DNA of 64,000 bases from assembly GCF_028294535.1 (NCBI RefSeq), contig NZ_JAQBIE010000022.1:1-64000 (forward strand), read 5' to 3'. Of the stretch, positions 35,812 to 46,274 are shown one piece after another (positions within the stretch are counted from its first letter, which is position 1; each line of letters begins with the position of its first letter). The notes beneath the pieces are model-generated. The model worked only from the letters and a program-made list of their open reading frames with translations. It did no database searches and was not told where the DNA came from. The position numbers were made by a program, and so were the translations under genes. The DNA comes from Paracoccus onchidii. Its GTDB lineage: Bacteria; Pseudomonadota; Alphaproteobacteria; Rhodobacterales; Rhodobacteraceae.

Positions 35812-36516
35812 TCAGCCGGCCGCATCCTTGGCGGCGTTCTGGGCCGGCGAATCGGTGATTTCGGGTGTTTCTTCCGGGCCATCGCTGCTGACCAGCCGGC
35901 GCATGGCCGCGCGAAAAACCTCGGCCTTGACCGGGGTCAGCGTGGTGACATCGGCATCAGGCTGCTGCGCCAGCTCATCCGCGACCAGCCGGTGCCCCAG
36001 CCCGTAGCCGGCCCATTTGCGCAGATCACCCTTGCCCTCGAACCAGCGCGCCCTGTCGAAATCCAGTCGCGACCATTCGTTCAGCGCCTTTCGCGCCAAT
36101 CCGGGCGCAGGCGCGGTCGCATCCCTTGGATCTGCACGTCCGCCCATCACATGCAACACGAAATGCCCCGCCAAACCTTCGGCGACCAAGGCATCGCCAA
36201 GCGACCGGCCATAGCCCGCGCGATCGTGACGAATCACATGATGCATCTCGCGCAGCAAGGCGCGAAGTGTCGCATCAGCGGCAAAACCGTCCGGGTTCAG
36301 CGTCAGTTCGATCTGTCCCGCAGCCGGCGTGCGGGCCTGCGGACCACGATCCACGTTCCGCCGCCCGCCATCGGGCTTTACGACCAGATCGAAACGCGGC
36401 AGGTCGCATTCTGCCTCGACCAGGGCGACGGCCTGACGCGCGACCTCGCGTATTTCAGGCAAAACGCGCGTCAGACCATGACGCGCGTTCAGAAAATGAA
36501 TATTCCAGACTGTCAT
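35812..36516 (-). CDS. DUF2268-like putative metallopeptidase lacking the first zinc histidine
   Basis: This 234-aa protein resembles DUF2268 predicted zinc proteases. The core LREMHHVIRHD (residues 88-98) and ALVAEGLAGHF correspond to the HExxH and downstream E-G-L-A-x-H-F elements, but the first His is Arg89 (RExHH). This may make it inactive, or the family variant may use different ligands. No signal peptide or membrane segment. Function unknown. It follows ftsK on the minus strand after 11 bp. Confidence 0.65.
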   Translation of the reverse strand: MTVWNIHFLNARHGLTRVLPEIREVARQAVALVEAECDLPRFDLVVKPDGGRRNVDRGPQARTPAAGQIELTLNPDGFAADATLRALLREMHHVIRHDRAGYGRSLGDALVAEGLAGHFVLHVMGGRADPRDATAPAPGLARKALNEWSRLDFDRARWFEGKGDLRKWAGYGLGHRLVADELAQQPDADVTTLTPVKAEVFRAAMRRLVSSDGPEETPEITDSPAQNAAKDAAG

Positions 36517-36527
36517 TCGGACGAAAC

Positions 36528-39197
36528 CTAGACTTCGGGCACCAACACCTCGCGCTTACCGACATGGTTGGCCGAGGACACGACACCCTGATCCTCCATC
36601 TGTTCGACGAGGCGGGCTGCCTTGTTATAGCCGATCGACAGCTTGCGTTGAATGTATGATGTCGAGCATTTGCGATCTTTTGCCACGATCATCACGGCCT
36701 GATCATACAGCGCATCCTCGCTGTTGTCGCCGCCGCCCAGCCCCAGCACTGCATCGATGTTGTCGGCCTTTTCATCATCTGGCCCTTCGACGACACCTGA
36801 CTGATAGGATGGCGGACCGAATGATTTCAGATGCGTCACGACCTCTTCGACCTCTTCGTCGCTGACGAAGGGGCCGTGGATACGGGTGATGCGCGCGCCA
36901 TTGCCCATATACAGCATGTCGCCCTGACCCAGCAGCTGTTCGGCGCCCTGCTCGCCAAGGATGGTGCGGCTGTCGATCTTCGAGGTCACCTGAAAGCTGA
37001 TCCGGGTCGGGAAGTTCGCCTTGATCGTGCCGGTGATGACATCGACCGAGGGGCGCTGCGTGGCCATGATCAGGTGGATCCCCGAGGCCCGCGCCATCTG
37101 CGCAAGGCGCTGGATGCAGGCCTCGATTTCCTTACCCGCGACCATCATCAGATCGGCCATCTCATCGACGATGACGACGATATAGGGGAAGGTTTCGGGC
37201 TTGAATTCCTCGGTCTCGAAGATGGGTTCGCCGGTATCCTCGTCGAAACCGGTCTGGACGGTGCGCTTGAACATCTCGTTCTTGGACAGGGCCTCGCGGA
37301 CGCGACCGTTGTAACCTTCGATGTTGCGCACGCCCATCTTGGACATCTTGCGGTAACGGTCCTCCATCTCGCCCACGACCCATTTCAGGGCCACGACGGC
37401 CTTCTTGGGGTCGGTGACAACCGGGGACAGCAGATGCGGAATGCCATCATAGACCGACAGTTCCAGCATCTTGGGGTCAATCATGATCAGGCGGCATTCA
37501 TCCGGCGTCAGCTTGTAAAGAAGCGACAGGATCATGGTGTTGATCGCGACCGATTTACCCGAGCCCGTGGTCCCCGCGATCAACAGGTGGGGCATCTTGG
37601 CCAGGTTCGCCACGATCGGGTCGCCGCCGATATCCTTGCCAAGCGCCAGGGGCAGTGGCTGCGTGCCATCGCCAAAGGCGCGGCTGGCGAAAATTTCGCG
37701 CAGCAGCACCTTTTCGCGGCGACTGTTGGGCAGTTCGATCCCGATCACGCTGCGACCCGGCACGGTGCTGACACGCGCCGACAGGGCCGACATCGACCGT
37801 GCGATGTCATCCGCCAGGCCGATCACACGGCTGGCCTTCAGCCCCGGCGCGGGTTCCAGTTCATACAGCGTGACGACCGGACCGGGACGCACCTCGGTGA
37901 TCTGACCCTTGACGCCGTAATCATCCAGAACCGCCTCGAGCATGCGCGCGTTTTCCATCAGCGCCTCTTCCGAGATCTGCTGGTGATCATCTGGCGAAGG
38001 CGCACTCAGCAGCGCAAGCGGGGGGCGCTCGTAAACGCTGACCTGCTGATCTTCCAGGCCCAGCTTTGGCTCGGCTTCTTCGCGGGCCTGCCGGGACGTG
38101 GCCGACGCCTTCCGTGACGGGGGCACAACGACACGCTGCGTTCCCGCGCCAAAGGGTTCGGGCTCGACTGCGGTGACTTCGGGGGCGCTTTGCACGGGCT
38201 CGGAACCCGGTTCGGGCGGCGTGTCCTTGTGCCCTTCACGCGCCAGACGGGCCGCAACGGCAGCAAGGACCGAGGGCTTGCCGGAACGCGACCGGATCGC
38301 GTCGCTGATCCGTCCGCTGACTTCCTCGGCCGAGGGGCCTTCGCCTTCGTAATCGGAATCGCGTTCGATCAGCTCGGGCTCGGGAAGATCGTCTTCCAGA
38401 TCCAGAAACTCTGATTGCTGCGCCTGTTTCTGAGATGCGCGGATCGTGATGGGCGGGGACGCGACGCGTTGCTGAACCGTGACCTCTGGATCGACCGGTT
38501 TCGCCTTGCGCCGCGCCTGCGCGCGCGACGCCATGCCGGCGGACAGGTCGGCCCCCTTGCCGGCCAGCCGCAGCGCCATGTCATAGGCCGAAACCAACCC
38601 GATCAGGAAACGCCGCCAGATCGCCCGGGTCTCGGCCCTGTCGAACCCCAGCACGAAAACTGAAATGGCCAAGGTTCCCGCGGCAACGATCAACGCGGCA
38701 AAGCGAATGCCAATCTGTGCCTTGACGGGCAGAATGCTGAGCATGGCGCCCATGACCATATCGCCGAAATGGCCCCCCAGACCGTAATTCTGTTGCCAGT
38801 CGGACGCCGGGGACAAGGTGCTGCAATAGACAGATGCAAGGGCGATCGCCATCGGCGTGAAGATGCCGCGCATCAATCGCTCCTCGCCCTTGTGCAGAAG
38901 CAGCCGCAGCCCCCATACCACCAGCCCGACGACCAGCATCCAGGAACCATATCCCGCGATCATCATCATCGGAGACGCGACATAGGCCCCGAAACTGCCC
39001 AGCATGTTCTGGGCGGGCATGTCGGTTGCGGACAGGAAACTGGGATCATCGGCCGACCAGCTGCCCAGCATCATGGCAATCACGATACCAAGGATGATCA
39101 GTCCGGCCCCGGCAAGTTCCTTGCCACGGCGTTCCAATGCCGCCTGCGTGTTCTGATCGAACAGCGGATCGCGGCGCTTTGCCTGCCAGCTTGCCAT
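36528..39197 (-). CDS. ftsK: DNA translocase FtsK
   Basis: This 889-aa septal motor moves chromosome ends through the division site. Four N-terminal membrane segments lie within about residues 25-180. A charged, proline-rich linker follows, then the alpha/beta motor with Walker [10 protein letters not shown] and Walker [13 protein letters not shown], and the gamma winged helix that reads KOPS at the C-terminus ([20 protein letters not shown]). ATG 39197 has GAGGGA upstream; a longer TTG start is less likely. Confidence 0.96.
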   Translation of the reverse strand: MASWQAKRRDPLFDQNTQAALERRGKELAGAGLIILGIVIAMMLGSWSADDPSFLSATDMPAQNMLGSFGAYVASPMMMIAGYGSWMLVVGLVVWGLRLLLHKGEERLMRGIFTPMAIALASVYCSTLSPASDWQQNYGLGGHFGDMVMGAMLSILPVKAQIGIRFAALIVAAGTLAISVFVLGFDRAETRAIWRRFLIGLVSAYDMALRLAGKGADLSAGMASRAQARRKAKPVDPEVTVQQRVASPPITIRASQKQAQQSEFLDLEDDLPEPELIERDSDYEGEGPSAEEVSGRISDAIRSRSGKPSVLAAVAARLAREGHKDTPPEPGSEPVQSAPEVTAVEPEPFGAGTQRVVVPPSRKASATSRQAREEAEPKLGLEDQQVSVYERPPLALLSAPSPDDHQQISEEALMENARMLEAVLDDYGVKGQITEVRPGPVVTLYELEPAPGLKASRVIGLADDIARSMSALSARVSTVPGRSVIGIELPNSRREKVLLREIFASRAFGDGTQPLPLALGKDIGGDPIVANLAKMPHLLIAGTTGSGKSVAINTMILSLLYKLTPDECRLIMIDPKMLELSVYDGIPHLLSPVVTDPKKAVVALKWVVGEMEDRYRKMSKMGVRNIEGYNGRVREALSKNEMFKRTVQTGFDEDTGEPIFETEEFKPETFPYIVVIVDEMADLMMVAGKEIEACIQRLAQMARASGIHLIMATQRPSVDVITGTIKANFPTRISFQVTSKIDSRTILGEQGAEQLLGQGDMLYMGNGARITRIHGPFVSDEEVEEVVTHLKSFGPPSYQSGVVEGPDDEKADNIDAVLGLGGGDNSEDALYDQAVMIVAKDRKCSTSYIQRKLSIGYNKAARLVEQMEDQGVVSSANHVGKREVLVPEV

Positions 39198-39217
39198 CGC
39201 GTTATCCCTCTTTGCAC

Positions 39218-40411
39218 TCAAACGTCATCGTACAATACCTCGCGCAGCCGGATCAGCGCGGTCTCGGTCTGCGTTTCGTCGGCCACCATTGCAACGCGGA
39301 TGAAACCACGCCCCGGATTCGCGCCATCCACATCCCGTGACAGATACGCGCCGGGCAAAACCTGGATTCCGGCCTGTGACCAAAGCCTGATTGCCGCTTC
39401 CTCGCCATCTTCGACGGGCAGCCACAGGAAGAACCCGCCATCGACGGGCCTATATCCCGGCAGATTGCCCAATACCCGATCCGCGATCTGGTATTTGCGC
39501 TGATACATGGCGCGGCTGTCCGACACATGTTCCTCGTCCAGCCAGGCGGCCTCGCTGACCCGCTGAGCCGGCAACGACAGCGGCGCCCCCGCATAGCTGC
39601 GCAAGCGGCGCATCTGGGCGATATTCGCGGCGCTGCCGGCCGCAAAACCGGACCGCAGCCCCGGCAGGTTGGAACGTTTGGAAAGCGAATTGAACATGAC
39701 CACGCGATCGGCCAGCCCCATTTCGGTCGCGACCGCCAGTGCCCCCGCCGGGGGCGCATCGCGATAGATCTCGGAATAACATTCGTCCGCGAAGATCAGG
39801 AAATCATAGGTTTCAGCCATGCCGATCAGCCGGCGCAAATATTCAGGCGAGGCAATCGCACCCTGCGGGTTGGCCGGCGAACACAAATAGGCAATCGCGG
39901 TGCGGTTCAGCACATCGACGGGCAGGTGTTCATAATCGGGCAGGTTCCCGGTTTCGGGCGTTGCCGAAACAAAAAGCGGCTTTGCCTGCACGGAAGCCGC
40001 AGCGACGGCATAGACCTGGTAAAACGGGTTGGGCACAAGAACCACCGGCACCTGTCCGTTCTTGGTTTCCGGGCACAGCGCCAGCGCCGCGTTGAACAGC
40101 CCTTCGCGGGTGCCGTTCAGCGCCATGATCCGATCCGGCGCGACATCGATGTCATACCGGCGCGTCAGCCATGTCCGGATTGCACCCAGCAATTCGGGCG
40201 TGCCCTCATTGGATGGATATTTCGCAAACTCATGAATATGACGCGCCATCACGTCCGACACGAAATCGGGCATGGGATGTCGCGGTTCGCCGATGGTCAG
40301 CACCGTCGGAGCTTCTTTTGCCTTCAGGCCCGGTTCGATACCCGACAACAGCGCCCGCAATCGCGGAAACGCGTAGTCCGGCAGGTTCGAGAACCGTTCG
40401 GGGAATGCCAT
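39218..40411 (-). CDS. Class I/II aminotransferase, probably DapC (succinyldiaminopimelate aminotransferase)
   Basis: This is a 397-aa PLP enzyme. The PLP lysine is in [16 protein letters not shown], and [12 protein letters not shown] precedes it. The start [22 protein letters not shown] and the [11 protein letters not shown] motif match the DapC-type enzyme of lysine/peptidoglycan DAP synthesis; another class I specificity is possible. ATG 40411 is used because upstream codons lack similarity. It is 20 bp upstream of ftsK. Confidence 0.85.
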   Translation of the reverse strand: MAFPERFSNLPDYAFPRLRALLSGIEPGLKAKEAPTVLTIGEPRHPMPDFVSDVMARHIHEFAKYPSNEGTPELLGAIRTWLTRRYDIDVAPDRIMALNGTREGLFNAALALCPETKNGQVPVVLVPNPFYQVYAVAAASVQAKPLFVSATPETGNLPDYEHLPVDVLNRTAIAYLCSPANPQGAIASPEYLRRLIGMAETYDFLIFADECYSEIYRDAPPAGALAVATEMGLADRVVMFNSLSKRSNLPGLRSGFAAGSAANIAQMRRLRSYAGAPLSLPAQRVSEAAWLDEEHVSDSRAMYQRKYQIADRVLGNLPGYRPVDGGFFLWLPVEDGEEAAIRLWSQAGIQVLPGAYLSRDVDGANPGRGFIRVAMVADETQTETALIRLREVLYDDV

Positions 40412-40525
40412 AACTGCCTCGCTTTCGGGGTCTTGGGCCCCGTTTATTGCCATAAACTTTAGCGTGATCGCGACCTTGCGTCCAGACAAAGCCGGGCAAA
40501 GACAAGGCAGTGTTGCAAGCGATGC

Positions 40526-41863
40526 TCAGATAACGCTCAGGCTGGCCTCTGCCCCCGCAGCAACGCGCAGCAAATGCCGGTCACGTCCCGCATGTCCCAT
40601 CAGCATCAATCCGCAACCCGGATACCCCGTCGGAAGCGTGACGGCAGGCAGGTTCAGGACATTCGCGATCCGCGTATTGCGCAGGGTCAGCAGGTTCGCA
40701 CGGGTGAAGTATTCTGAATCCGCCATCAACCGCCGGGTTTCGGGCGGCAGGATCGGCACCGTCGGCACCAGAATCGCATCATAGCCCGAAGCCACTTCCT
40801 TGATCCATTTCCGCCGGATTCGCACCAGCTGTTCCCACGCAGCGACGTAATCGGCCGCGCCGAGCTTGCCGCCGCCGCGGAAACGTTCGAGAATCGGGGG
40901 CCACATCAGCTCTGGCGCATCCTCGATCTGGGCACGCCATATGCCATAGGCTTCGGGCGCGAACAGATCCGGGGACAGGGCCATCGCCTGATCCATCCAG
41001 TCACTGGAGACATGTGTGATCTGCGCACCTGCCCGGCCCAGACGGTCCAACGCATCCTGAAATGCGGCGACGGGGCTTTCTTCGGCATCTTCAAAGGGCA
41101 GCCCGTCCAGAACCATCAGGCGCAGCCCCTTGCTTGTGGCGCCATGCAGGTCCGCACCGCGATCCCCCGCCATGACGGCAAACAGTTCGGCGCAATCCTC
41201 GACGCAGCGCGCAATGGGGCCGACGACATCGAATTTCCGGCACAGCGGCACGACGCCCTTTTCAGGCACGGCATCATGAGTGGGCTTGAACCCGACAAGG
41301 CCGTTCCAGGCGGCGGGAACCCGCACGGATCCGCCCGTGTCGCTGCCGATTGCAGCGGCCGCCAACCCCAGCGCGACCGAAACCGCGGCGCCCGAGGATG
41401 ACCCGCCGGGCGCCAGATCGGAATCGAGTGCATTCGGCGGGGTTGCCGTGCTGGGGTTCAGCCCCAGCCCCGAAAACGCAAGTTCGGTCATATGGGTCTT
41501 GCCCAGACAGACCAGCCCTTCACGGGTTGCGCGCGACAGCACGGTTGCGTCCTTGCGCGGGATCCGCGCCTCAAGCAACTTGGATCCGGCCTCGGTCAAG
41601 GTGCCGCCGGAATCGATATTGTCCTTCCAGCTGATTGCCACCCCGTCCAGGACGGAATGACGCTGTTCGGACTTGGCGCGATCATGGGCGGCCACGGCCT
41701 CGGATCGGGCGCGGGCGGCGGTCAGCCTTGCATAGATCCTTTTGCTGTCGGGATGTTTTCCGGCGGCCTCGAGATAGGCTTCGGTCTGGTCGATCGGATC
41801 CAGAACCCCCGCCAGAATGGCCCGGCCCTGCCGAACCGCTGATTCACGCAACCAATCAACCAT
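40526..41863 (-). CDS. Amidase signature family hydrolase
   Basis: This is a 445-aa enzyme with the Ser-cisSer-Lys triad: Lys in ISWKDNIDSGG (about residue 75), and the glycine/serine region APGGSSSGAAVSVALG and GSDTGGSVRVPAAWNG around residues 150-185. It hydrolyses an amide of unknown identity; it is not in a gatCAB context. The ATG is two bases after the stop of the small SDHAF4-like gene, so translation is probably coupled. Confidence 0.9.
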   Translation of the reverse strand: MVDWLRESAVRQGRAILAGVLDPIDQTEAYLEAAGKHPDSKRIYARLTAARARSEAVAAHDRAKSEQRHSVLDGVAISWKDNIDSGGTLTEAGSKLLEARIPRKDATVLSRATREGLVCLGKTHMTELAFSGLGLNPSTATPPNALDSDLAPGGSSSGAAVSVALGLAAAAIGSDTGGSVRVPAAWNGLVGFKPTHDAVPEKGVVPLCRKFDVVGPIARCVEDCAELFAVMAGDRGADLHGATSKGLRLMVLDGLPFEDAEESPVAAFQDALDRLGRAGAQITHVSSDWMDQAMALSPDLFAPEAYGIWRAQIEDAPELMWPPILERFRGGGKLGAADYVAAWEQLVRIRRKWIKEVASGYDAILVPTVPILPPETRRLMADSEYFTRANLLTLRNTRIANVLNLPAVTLPTGYPGCGLMLMGHAGRDRHLLRVAAGAEASLSVI

Positions 41864-41865
41864 TC

Positions 41866-42039
41866 TCAGAAATCCACCGCCAGGCCGTTCTTTTCGTAAT
41901 CGCCGAAACGCATCGGGTCGGGGCCATCGCGACCACCATACTCGGTCGGCAATTCGGCCTTGGCGGCGGCCTTGCGGCGTTCTTCGGCCTCGGCAAGCGC
42001 GCGCTGCGCGGCGGGGGGCAGTTCAGACCGATCACTCAT
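41866..42039 (-). CDS. SDHAF4-like DUF1674 protein, predicted succinate dehydrogenase assembly factor
   Basis: This is a 57-aa protein. The C-terminal half GGRDGPDPMRFGDYEKNGLA followed by VDF is the highly conserved DUF1674 signature (G-x-x-G-P-E/D-P-x-R-[FY]-G-D-[WY]). In eukaryotes the homologue SDHAF4 binds flavinylated SdhA during complex II assembly; a similar role here is inferred. The N-terminal half is a charged Ala/Glu/Lys helix. AGGA precedes the ATG. No sdh genes lie in the window. Confidence 0.88.
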   Translation of the reverse strand: MSDRSELPPAAQRALAEAEERRKAAAKAELPTEYGGRDGPDPMRFGDYEKNGLAVDF

Positions 42040-42111
42040 GGAAACATCCTCTCAATCAGCGTAAGGATCACGCTTGGTCTTTCATGAAAGATGTAAGCGA
42101 AGGAAAGCGAT

Positions 42112-43368
42112 TTGGCAAAGCCGGGTGAAGACAAGGCGCGAAAGGGCGCGCTGACATTGCTGCAAGGCGTGCGCGACGGGCTGTCGCTGTCCGATCAGTC
42201 GGGCGCCCTCAAGGCGCTGACGCCATCGGAACAGGCCCGCGCGGCACGGCTGGCCACCGAAACCCTGCGCCATCACGCCCGCGCCGACCTTGTGCTTGCC
42301 AATTACGTCAATCGTCGCCCCGCCCCCCAGATCGCCGACCTGCTGCGCCTTGCAACGGTCGAATTGCTGGAACTGGGCGGGGCGGCCCATGGTGTCGTGC
42401 ATGCCAGCGTTACCCTGTGCCGGGGTCTGGGCAAGCGCGGCAACGCCGCCGCCGGAATGGTCAATGCCGTTCTGCGCAAGGTATCCGCGCATCAGGGCTG
42501 GCAGGATCTGCCACCCCAACAGATGCCCAACTGGCTGCGCGGACGCGTTGCCGCCGCCTATGGAAACAAGGTTACAACCGCCATCGAGTCCGCGCATCAG
42601 AATGGCGCACCACTGGACCTGACAATGAAGACGGCCGGAGCCACGATTCCCGACGCAGATCTCCTGCCGACCGGATCGCTGCGCCTGCACGGACAGGTTC
42701 AGGTCAGCGGGCTGCCCGGCTTTGATTCGGGCGATTGGTGGGTTCAGGACGCCGCCGCCGCGTTGCCGGTTCGCCTGCTTGCCCCGCGGCCCGATGAATA
42801 TATCGCGGATCTCTGCGCCGCACCGGGCGGCAAGACCATGCAGCTTGCCGCCGCCGGCGCCCGTGTCGATGCCATCGACATCAGCGCGGCGCGCCTGAAA
42901 CGTCTGGCCGAGAACCTGTCGCGCTGCGAACTTTCGGCAAATCTGGTTCAGTCGGATGCGCTGAAATGGTCCCCCGACGCGCAGCCCGATGCGATCTTGC
43001 TGGATGCGCCCTGTTCGGCGACCGGCACGATCCGCCGCCATCCCGACCTGCCATTCCTGCGTGACGGCAAGGGCATACGGGAATTGGCCGGCCTTCAAGC
43101 CGCATTGCTCGATCACGCATTGGGGTTGCTGCCGCCGGGTGGTCGGCTGGTCTATGCGGTCTGTTCGCTGCTGCCCGATGAAGGCGAGGCCCAGATCACC
43201 GCAGCCCTGACCCGCCATCGCGGGCTGATCGTGACTCAACCGGATCTGCCGGGCATCGACCGCAGCTGGATCACCCCCGAAGGCGGTCTGCGCCTGCGGC
43301 CGGATTATTGGCCCGAACAGGGGGGAATGGATGGGTTTTACATGGCAAGGCTGCAAAAGCCCGCCTGA
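42112..43368 (+). CDS. RsmB/NOP-type 16S rRNA (cytosine-C5)-methyltransferase
   Basis: This is a 418-aa SAM-dependent enzyme. An N-terminal NusB-like RNA-binding domain (about residues 1-130, with [19 protein letters not shown]) is followed by the methyltransferase core: [34 protein letters not shown] with the conserved cysteine, and the catalytic-type [13 protein letters not shown]. The start is TTG, placed because AAGGAAAG sits just upstream and no other usable codon exists nearby. Spacing to purH is 73 bp. Confidence 0.9.
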   Translation: MAKPGEDKARKGALTLLQGVRDGLSLSDQSGALKALTPSEQARAARLATETLRHHARADLVLANYVNRRPAPQIADLLRLATVELLELGGAAHGVVHASVTLCRGLGKRGNAAAGMVNAVLRKVSAHQGWQDLPPQQMPNWLRGRVAAAYGNKVTTAIESAHQNGAPLDLTMKTAGATIPDADLLPTGSLRLHGQVQVSGLPGFDSGDWWVQDAAAALPVRLLAPRPDEYIADLCAAPGGKTMQLAAAGARVDAIDISAARLKRLAENLSRCELSANLVQSDALKWSPDAQPDAILLDAPCSATGTIRRHPDLPFLRDGKGIRELAGLQAALLDHALGLLPPGGRLVYAVCSLLPDEGEAQITAALTRHRGLIVTQPDLPGIDRSWITPEGGLRLRPDYWPEQGGMDGFYMARLQKPA

Positions 43369-43441
43369 ACCATCCCGTGACGCTGGACCTTCGCGCCGCA
43401 GAACGGTAATTCACCGCCAAACCCAGACACGAGGCTTTGCA

Positions 43442-45031
43442 ATGTCCCATCCCGTCGCCCTGAAACGCGCGCTGATCTCGGTTTCCGACAAGACCGGCCT
43501 GATCGAGTTCGCCCGGAAACTCGCGGCACGCGGGGTCGAGATCCTGTCCACCGGCGGCAGTGCCAAGGCGATGCGCGAAGCGGGGCTGACCGTCAAGGAC
43601 GTGGCCGATGTCACCGGCTTTCCCGAAATGATGGATGGCCGCGTCAAGACGCTGCATCCGGCGGTGCATGGCGGCCTTCTGGCGCTGCGCGACAATGACG
43701 AGCATCTGGCCGCGATGCAGGCGCATGGCATCGGCCCGATCGATCTGCTGGTCGTCAATCTGTACCCGTTCGAGGAAACCGTGGCGAAGGGCGCCGATTA
43801 CGCCGATTGCATCGAAAACATCGATATCGGCGGCCCGGCGATGATCCGCGCGGCGGCCAAGAACCACGGCTTTGTCAGCGTCATCGTCGATGTTCAGGAT
43901 TACGACGCCCTGCTGGCCGAGCTGGACGCCAATGACGATCACACCACCATGGGCTTCCGCCAGCGTCAGGCCCAGATCGCCTATGCCCGCACCGCCGCCT
44001 ATGACGCTGCGGTCAGCACCTGGATGGCCGGCGCCATCGGCGAGGAAACGCCCCGCCGCCGCGCCTTTGCCGGCACGCTGGCACAGGGGCTGCGCTATGG
44101 CGAGAACCCGCATCAGCAAGCCGCCTTCTATGTCACCGGCGACACCCGCCCCGGCGTCGCCAGCGCCCGGCAGTGGCAGGGCAAGGAACTGTCCTACAAC
44201 AATATCAACGACACCGACGCCGCCTTTGAGCTGGTCGCCGAATTCGACCCGGCCAATGGCCCGGCCTGCGCGATCATCAAACATGCCAACCCTTGCGGCG
44301 TGGCTCAGGGCGCGACCGCGATCGAGGCCTACAAGCGGGCCTTCGACTGCGACACCACCTCGGCCTTTGGCGGGATCGTGGCGCTGAACCAGCCGCTGGA
44401 CGGGGCGACCGCCGAAGAGATCGTGAAGATCTTCACCGAGGTCGTCATCGCCCCCGACGCGGACGAGGATGCCAAGCGCATCTTCGCCGCCAAGAAGAAC
44501 CTGCGCCTGCTGACCACCGGCGGGCTGCCCGATCCGACTGCCGCCGGCATGACCTTCCGCCAGGTCGCGGGCGGGTTTCTGGCGCAGGGCCGCGACAACG
44601 GCCATGTCAGCCGCGACGCGCTGAAGATCGTGACCGAACGCCAGCCCTCGGAACAGGAACTGAACGACCTGCTGTTCGCCTGGACGGTCGCCAAGCATGT
44701 GAAATCGAACGCCATCGTCTATGCTAGGGACGGGGCGACCGTCGGCATCGGCGCCGGCCAGATGAGCCGCGTCGACAGCACCCGCATCGGTCGCCGCAAA
44801 TCCGAGGACATGGCCGAAGCGCTTGGCCTTGCCCAGCCGCTGACCATCGGGTCCGCCGTGGCATCGGACGCGTTCTTCCCCTTTGCCGACGGCATCGAGG
44901 CACTGGCCGAGGCGGGCGCAAAGGCGGTGATCCAGCCCGGCGGATCGATGCGCGACGATGAGGTGATCGCCGCGGCCAACCGTCTGGGCCTTGCGATGGT
45001 CTTTACCGGTCAACGGCATTTCCGGCACTGA
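43442..45031 (+). CDS. purH: Bifunctional AICAR formyltransferase/IMP cyclohydrolase
   Basis: This is a 529-aa enzyme for the last two steps of IMP synthesis. The N-terminal IMP cyclohydrolase (about residues 1-200) starts with [20 protein letters not shown] and contains [13 protein letters not shown]. The C-terminal transformylase has the K-H motif in [10 protein letters not shown] and the conserved [15 protein letters not shown] 43442 is normal for the family. Its stop overlaps the lspA ATG (TGATG). Strong codon bias. Confidence 0.98.
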   Translation: MSHPVALKRALISVSDKTGLIEFARKLAARGVEILSTGGSAKAMREAGLTVKDVADVTGFPEMMDGRVKTLHPAVHGGLLALRDNDEHLAAMQAHGIGPIDLLVVNLYPFEETVAKGADYADCIENIDIGGPAMIRAAAKNHGFVSVIVDVQDYDALLAELDANDDHTTMGFRQRQAQIAYARTAAYDAAVSTWMAGAIGEETPRRRAFAGTLAQGLRYGENPHQQAAFYVTGDTRPGVASARQWQGKELSYNNINDTDAAFELVAEFDPANGPACAIIKHANPCGVAQGATAIEAYKRAFDCDTTSAFGGIVALNQPLDGATAEEIVKIFTEVVIAPDADEDAKRIFAAKKNLRLLTTGGLPDPTAAGMTFRQVAGGFLAQGRDNGHVSRDALKIVTERQPSEQELNDLLFAWTVAKHVKSNAIVYARDGATVGIGAGQMSRVDSTRIGRRKSEDMAEALGLAQPLTIGSAVASDAFFPFADGIEALAEAGAKAVIQPGGSMRDDEVIAAANRLGLAMVFTGQRHFRH

Positions 45032-45717
45032 TGCAGCAGGAATTGCCCCTCGAGCCTGCCAAGGCCGACAGCCCCCCAAAACCGGCGCCCAAACCGGCGC
45101 CGCGCCCCCGCGCGCCGCGCAAGCCGAAACCGCCGCAGCGCGCGAATATGCGCCTGACCGGCTGGATCGCCTTTGCCATCATCGCGCTGGATCAGGCCCT
45201 GAAATATCTGGTCGTGCATATCCTGCGGCTGGACCAGATCCGCAATCTGGATGTGTTTCCCCCCTGGCTGAACCTGCGCATGGCATGGAATCAAGGGGTC
45301 AATTTCGGTCTGATGTCCTCGGATCAAGGCATGATGCGATGGGTGCTGATCGCGATTGCGGCGCTGATCTGCACATGGGTCTGGGTCTGGATCTGGCGCA
45401 GCAATGCGGGATTTCTGGCACGAATAGCCGCAGGTCTGCTGATCGGCGGCGCACTGGGCAATGTGATCGACCGTATCTATTACGGGGCGGTGGCCGATTT
45501 CCTGAATATGTCGCTGCCTTTCTGGCAAAACCCCTACAGCTTCAATGTTGCCGATATCGCGATCTTCGCGGGTGCCATCGGGCTTGTTCTGGTGCCCCAA
45601 GGCCCGGAAAAGCCAAAGAAGCCAGCCCGCAAGCCGCGCAGAAAACCTGCCGCGAAACCAAATGCCGCGCCATCTGCACCGTCACGGGATAACCCCCGTG
45701 ACGACATCGAAAAATAA
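45031..45717 (+). CDS. lspA: Lipoprotein signal peptidase LspA with basic proline-rich tails
   Basis: This is a 228-aa inner-membrane aspartyl protease that removes lipoprotein signal peptides. Catalytic aspartates are Asp156 (in GAVADF) and Asp175 (in FNVADIAI), with GGALGNVIDR just before. About four membrane helices span residues 42-190. Most LspA proteins have about 160 residues; this one carries a 40-residue N-terminal and a ~38-residue C-terminal cytoplasmic tail rich in Lys, Pro and Ala. Translationally coupled to purH. Confidence 0.93.
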   Translation: MQQELPLEPAKADSPPKPAPKPAPRPRAPRKPKPPQRANMRLTGWIAFAIIALDQALKYLVVHILRLDQIRNLDVFPPWLNLRMAWNQGVNFGLMSSDQGMMRWVLIAIAALICTWVWVWIWRSNAGFLARIAAGLLIGGALGNVIDRIYYGAVADFLNMSLPFWQNPYSFNVADIAIFAGAIGLVLVPQGPEKPKKPARKPRRKPAAKPNAAPSAPSRDNPRDDIEK

Positions 45718-45752
45718 CGCTAGAACGGGCGCGAATGATAAAGGGGCGTGGA

Positions 45753-46274
45753 ATGCGGGCATATGCACTGACGATCGGAATCGCGCTGACCGCCGGGCTT
45801 GCGGCCTGTAGCGGCGATCCGCATCTGATGAACATTGAATCCGGCCAGTCCAGCCCGGACGAATTCGCGATTCTGCCGACCAAGCCCCTGACGATGCCGC
45901 CCGACCTGGCCGTTCTGCCGACACCGACCCCCGGCGGCGGCAACATCACCGACCCCACGCCGCAGGCGGATGCAGTCGCCGCACTTGGCGGCAATCCCGC
46001 AAGGTTGGAAAATCAGGGGATCGCCGCATCGGATCAGGCGCTGGTCGCCTATGCCGCGCGCCGCGGCACCGATCCGGCCATCCGCGTCGAACTGGCCCGG
46101 GCCGATCTGGAATGGCGGTCGCGCAACGCCCGCCGGCCGCTTGAAGCATTGGTCGGCACCTCGGTCTATCTGCGCGCCTATCGCAGCATGACGCTGGATT
46201 CCCAGGCCGAGCAGCTTCGCTGGCAGCGCGCTGGTGCCAGAACGTCGACCTCACCAGCACCCAGCGAGGAATGA
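45753..46274 (+). CDS. DUF3035 lipoprotein
   Basis: This is a 173-aa protein with a lipobox GLAAC (cysteine about residue 19). The DUF3035 pattern follows: SPDEFAILPTKPLTMPPDLAVLP (split), then PTPGGGNITDPTPQADAVAALGG. Function is unknown; such proteins are frequent in Rhodobacterales next to lspA. AAAGGGG lies seven bases before ATG 45753; the ATG six codons earlier has no such site. It overlaps the P450 start by four bases. Confidence 0.87.
   Translation: MRAYALTIGIALTAGLAACSGDPHLMNIESGQSSPDEFAILPTKPLTMPPDLAVLPTPTPGGGNITDPTPQADAVAALGGNPARLENQGIAASDQALVAYAARRGTDPAIRVELARADLEWRSRNARRPLEALVGTSVYLRAYRSMTLDSQAEQLRWQRAGARTSTSPAPSEE

Noticed and set aside
43271..45079. A 602-codon minus-strand frame opposite purH
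   Set aside because: This is again a codon-bias shadow of a highly conserved gene; purH is unambiguous on the plus strand.
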